Shown piece after piece: positions 59,801 to 64,000 of a stretch of 64,000 bases of DNA (positions within the stretch are counted from its first letter, which is position 1; each line of letters opens with the position of its first letter). The notes beneath the pieces were generated by a model. It saw only the letters and a program-made list of their open reading frames with translations. It was not told the DNA's origin and made no database searches. Made by a program: the position numbers and the translations under genes. Origin of the DNA: Wuchereria bancrofti (Eukaryota; Nematoda; Chromadorea; Rhabditida; Onchocercidae); the NCBI GenBank assembly GCA_005281725.1, contig SSBO01000001.1, positions 5,750,399 to 5,814,398 of the forward strand, given 5' to 3'.

Positions 59801-62800
59801 TTTAAATTGTTGAGTTAGAGGAAAACTGTAATTGTTCATTTTCACTGCTCTTTGCTTATCAAATAATGATTTTTTGCGAGAAATTCAGAATAATCATGCA
59901 AATCAATGGAAGTCAAAAGCGGTTTTCCTTTTTTTTTTGAATATGTATTTATTTATTTATTATGAGAATATTAAGCCTGCTATCGCAAATATGGTGATGG
60001 TTGTTAAAGGTCAATCTGTTGAAGTCACCAAAGTCTCGTTCATTCTATTCAGTTCTCCACTTCCAACTTCCAACAATGTCATAACAGTGTGTTTGAGATG
60101 GTCGTATTATCAGCTTCTCAATAATAATAACTATTAATTACCAACTGTTTGGTATATAACTGATTTGGATAGCCTTTGTTGGCTTATTTGATCTATTTCA
60201 TTTACTTCATTTCACTTGAATAACAACGAACACTGCAATATGATGTTGATGAGAGGGGTTTCTTGGTTGAAGGACTTTTTGTGTATTTATGAAATTATAT
60301 GATGTCGTTTTAGACACTGTACAGGTTCTTTCAAAGAAGGTCATGCAAAATTAGTTTTAGAACTTCTTTTGTTTTTCAAATTAAACTTCTGTTTAGATGG
60401 AATGGGCTATCCAACGGATTAAATATCTATCAGGTGCAACAAATACGGGAGCTGCGCTTAAATTTGCCCTGGAACGAGGTTTTCAGGTATCGAAATCCTT
60501 TGAGGATAGACTAAAATTTGAGATTTTGAGACCATCTTATAATAGTAATCAATCATTTATAATCATCATTGTATGAATTATAGAAGTAGTTCATTATAAG
60601 CTTTCGAGTACTTCCTGGAAGGTGTTGCAGTGATTAATTATTAAACAGAATCATTCGGTCCCTAATGCTATGATCATTTTTGAGAATGCACGAGGAGGTA
60701 GTATTCCAAAAGTAGCAGTAGTAGTAACCGATGGTCAGTCTCAGGACAGCGTTGCTGAAAGCGCACAACAATTGAGAGATGCGCATGTAATGGTGTATGC
60801 AGTTGGTGTTACGAATTTAGTTAACGTACATCAGTTACATCAGGTAATTTCTACGTTATCAATAGTTAATTATTAGTTGTACGCATATTCAAAATTTTTT
60901 CCTCATTTTGCTTACAATTTTAATTAATTTACTACTAAACAATGAATCGAACATCAAGATTTATTTTATTGGAGATTGCAGATAGCTGGAAATCCAGCAA
61001 GAGTACTTACGGTTGAATCATTCGATGACTTGAGCAAAACTCTTGCAGATTCACTTACTTGGGATATGTGTAAAACTGAATTTAGTATGTTTCTAATTTG
61101 CTTTAAGATTTTTAAACTGGTTTGAAATAAGTTTTATTTTGCGGCCTTGTAATCCATTGATTAATCCCCGAAGTTCATTTTTATATTTTCATACCTTGAG
61201 CATTGCACTTCTTTTAAGTTAGTGCAGCTAATAGTAATCTGTAGAAGTATTTATCATGTCTTAAGAAAGCTTACTTGTAATGCTAATCATTGTGTGTCTG
61301 CCAGTAGTTACAATATGGATAATATAACTAATATAACCAATATATTTGAAAATGTGTATCTTTTTTGAAAAATGTGAAAATGTGTATTTGCGCCTTATCT
61401 ATGATATTTCTATGAAAACTAACGCATTAGCCTAATTAGCACATTACCACCATAAATAGGACCGGGCACACCTGATATAATCTGTGGTCCGGATCGAATT
61501 GGTGTGCGAGCATCAACAAAGAATCCATTTGACGGGTACGTCTTTATTATGGATCATTTTCATAAAAAGGAATGCCGGGCGGGTCCCGAGGAATTTCCAG
61601 ATGCTCGAAGTATCGGTATTACTATACCGTTCACCGAATGCAACATACATCGATATCGTTCAGTAAGGAAATTTTTTCCATAATCTTCTGACAGCACAAA
61701 AGTTAATCATTATTATTTGTATATGTTTTTTTAAGAATTTCTTTTTTAAAAATTTTTTTTTCTTGGGTGGGAATATTTCTTGACTTTCTAATTTTTGTGC
61801 GTTTCATTCGTTTTACATCATTTAATTATGTTTTCTAAAATTCTCCATTCTTGCTGATTTCGTCTTTTTTTTCACTCGCTTTATGTTGTTTACTTATATT
61901 TTTAGTTGAGCCCGCGAGGTATCTTCGTTGAAATGACAGTTGTCTTCATGTTTCATGCGCTGTAAGTAATTACGATAATTACCCCATTCTGTAATGGAAG
62001 TAACTCAATAAAAAGAACTTGCTGATCTTTCACGACTAGTTACTAACAGTATCTCAAACTCGTAACTTGTTGTATTTCAAATTTAAAAAAGACCATATTG
62101 TAGATTTATGACAAAAGTTGATCAAATGGTGAAAGTGCAGTGTTTTTATATGGAAGCTGATAAGTCCGTATCAGTACCAATGGAAGTCAGGTATGTGCCT
62201 CATATTGCTAATGTTAAAATGTTGTTATAGATTATGCAGCGTTGCATCAATCATTCCGGCAAATTGAACAGTGTGGAGTACGTGACGCGATAATTTATAG
62301 TAGTTCTTTTGGAATAGAGGTGAATATATAGTATCATGTAATGTAGTCGCATCATAGATTTCTTGACAATATAGACAACTGCGCATTACTCTTCTTGATA
62401 TAGCACAAATATGAAAGAAAATAAGCTTACATTTTGGCAATATTTAGCATGATCACAACACAGTTTCGTGAAACGATGTACGAGATGCCGCTCTGTCAAT
62501 ATACCCTGAGGCGTGGATCACAGAACGGACCAGTTGTAGAGTATGCACAACTTGGTGAAAATGTCTACCACCGCTGGGAATGCCACGATCAGACTGATAC
62601 ATTTGGAATGCTTGTGCATTCATGCTACGTTGATAACGGTTTTGGCGATCGAGTAGATATTCTGGATAGTAGAGGGTATGCTAATTTCTTGTTTGTTAGC
62701 ATTCGAGACGATTTCAAATGAATAGATAAACCAGTCCATATGTTAATAAAGAAATATGAAATGAATAGGTAAGCAGATAAAAATAAAATTACAGTAAGAG

Positions 62801-63522
62801 AAAGTAAATAAAATAATAAGTGAGACAAATAACTGATGCGTCAATCACTTATCAAGATATTATCATTTTTTAGAATTTCAGTTAAATATAACTGAAATTT
62901 TGTTATAGATGTGGAGTGGATGCTGTTTTACTGATGACCCCAGAATATGATGAAACACTGAGACTGGCAACGAAGCCGTACCATGTTTTCAAATATGCCG
63001 ATAGACCTGTATTACAATTTCAGTGTCAGGCAAGTCATCAGAAGATTGAAATACTGAGAAGAAAAGATTTATTTAATTATTATCCAATTATGAAAATGTA
63101 ACAACTTAAACAGCTGGAGCATTCTTTTGCAACTTTAATGTCTGGATATCTAAAGTCGAAAATAGCTGATAAACGGCTTTTTTCAATTTCAGATAACCTT
63201 GTGCCTTAAATTAGATGCAGGCTGTATCGGCTTGACACCGCCGAATTGTCCGAAACTGGAACACAACCATATACACAATCATGATCATGCACATGAACAG
63301 AATGAAATACGTCGTGCTCGGTCTGCCCTGGAATTTAATACTCTGGATGTATTTACGCCACAGTTACATATTGTTGAAAATTTACCACAATGTTCTAATC
63401 CTACCATTCAATTTCCTTCATTCTACGTTGTAATAACTGTTACCAGTATCATACTAAATATCCTCTTGTCTACTCTTATATCAGTACCATTTCTGAGATC
63501 TAGGAAGAATGGTAACGTATGA
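56796..63522 (+). CDS. vWA-ZP (cuticlin-like) single-pass membrane protein
   Basis: Probable signal exon 56796-about 56865, then exons 56966-57057, 57115-57192, 57388-57470, 57840-57968, 60397-60486, 60649-60843, 60982-61084, 61460-61662, 61906-61961, 62104-62190, 62448-62675, 62909-63029, 63193-63522; about 620 residues. From 56966 on, all joins close in phase; the join to the signal exon does not. The vWA domain has the MIDAS motif (VLVLDGSGSIGD), GATNTGAAL and VAVVVTDGQSQD. The ZP domain starts at PDIICGPDRIGVR and includes ECRAG, PLCQYTL, ENVYHRWECHD and LQFQCQITLCLKLD. A furin-type site RRARS follows, then a C-terminal hydrophobic helix (VVITVTSIILNILLSTLI) and a short basic tail. Such proteins polymerise in the apical matrix or cuticle after cleavage at the furin site. 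One intron is GC-AG (63030-63192), and the intron at 57969-60396 is 2.4 kb. Confidence 0.9.
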
Positions 63523-64000
63523 GGAAAACATAAAATGAAGCAACCAATCGGATCAAGAGCCATTCTATCTACTTGTAAAGATTTTGAATTCCTCCAAAAT
63601 TCTTCCACAAATTAAATTGCAAGTTGAAAGAAGATGTCCACCCGATGATGAAATGTTTTTCTTTCTCCCTCTCTCTCTCTCTTCCCCAAACGGATCATAT
63701 TACAAAGCCCTGGATGGTTTGGTCAGTCATTTTCATCAGTGGTGGTATATGCAGAAGTGAGACGGGTGTCTAATTTTATTCTTGTGTTATCTTGTTGTAT
63801 CTATGTATCACATATGTGGCTGTCGGCTGTCCGTCTGTATCTGTTACGTACATATGGACACTGTGATAAGATGATATATCATTTTTCTAAATGAACAACA
63901 AAAAAGGGAAACAAGCAAATTTCCATTTACAGCTTTATTCCTAACGTTCATTTTTGCACCAGTTGTTAGCTCTCGTTTCAGTATTTCATAAGCATTGATT
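63523..64000. other. 3' flank of the vWA-ZP gene
   Basis: No exon. A short CT repeat lies at about 63663-63686. Confidence 0.55.

Noticed and set aside
1..64000. CRISPR arrays, bacterial operons or Wolbachia-type insertions
   Set aside because: No spaced direct repeats and no long uninterrupted bacterial-type frames; the only long frame is the retroelement.
1..64000. tRNA genes
   Set aside because: I looked for B-box-like GTTCRANNC motifs with cloverleaf context and saw no convincing case; a covariance-model scan would be decisive.

Overview
The window reads as nuclear DNA of a parasitic nematode, most likely a spirurid or filarial worm. The basis is an AT-rich sequence with spliced genes and short TTTCAG-type acceptors. 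It also has a cuticle collagen, a vWA-ZP cuticlin-like protein, a BEL/Pao-type LTR retroelement with an envelope-like gene, and an exact copy of the 22-nt nematode spliced leader SL1. The species cannot be fixed from sequence alone.

Layout. 1-7.9 kb is sparse: a 28S rRNA fragment (2766-2940), the last two exons of a + strand gene for a C-terminally membrane-anchored protein (4727-5946), and the 3' part of a minus-strand gene of unclear family (7087-7834). 8.0-11.3 kb is a young LTR retroelement with a 5-bp target duplication, its middle replaced by a run of N. 11.3-14.7 kb has no gene but holds the SL1 copy.

14.7-39 kb is a dense block of housekeeping genes. In order: TAF12 (-), TTC27 (-), TBP (+), MRPL4 (-), NOC4 (-), WDR55 (+), ZNHIT2-like (+) and MRPL21 (+). 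TTC27/TBP and NOC4/WDR55 are divergent pairs with gaps of about 560-620 bp. TBP and TAF12 are both TFIID subunits and lie within 12 kb. NOC4, WDR55 and TTC27 belong to families tied to ribosome biogenesis or RNA polymerase/RNP assembly, and MRPL4 and MRPL21 to the mitochondrial ribosome, so the block is biased toward transcription and translation machinery.

39.8-63.5 kb is enriched in secreted and cuticle genes: a cuticle collagen (+), a secreted three-PAN-domain protein (-), a MATH-BTB adaptor (-), and a vWA-ZP cuticlin-like membrane protein (+). A gene-poor stretch of about 5.8 kb precedes the last gene.

Exon coordinates were derived by hand from reading frame, splice signals and phase, and may be off by a base or two. 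Joins that did not close in phase are stated. Family calls rest on remembered family patterns, with no database search.
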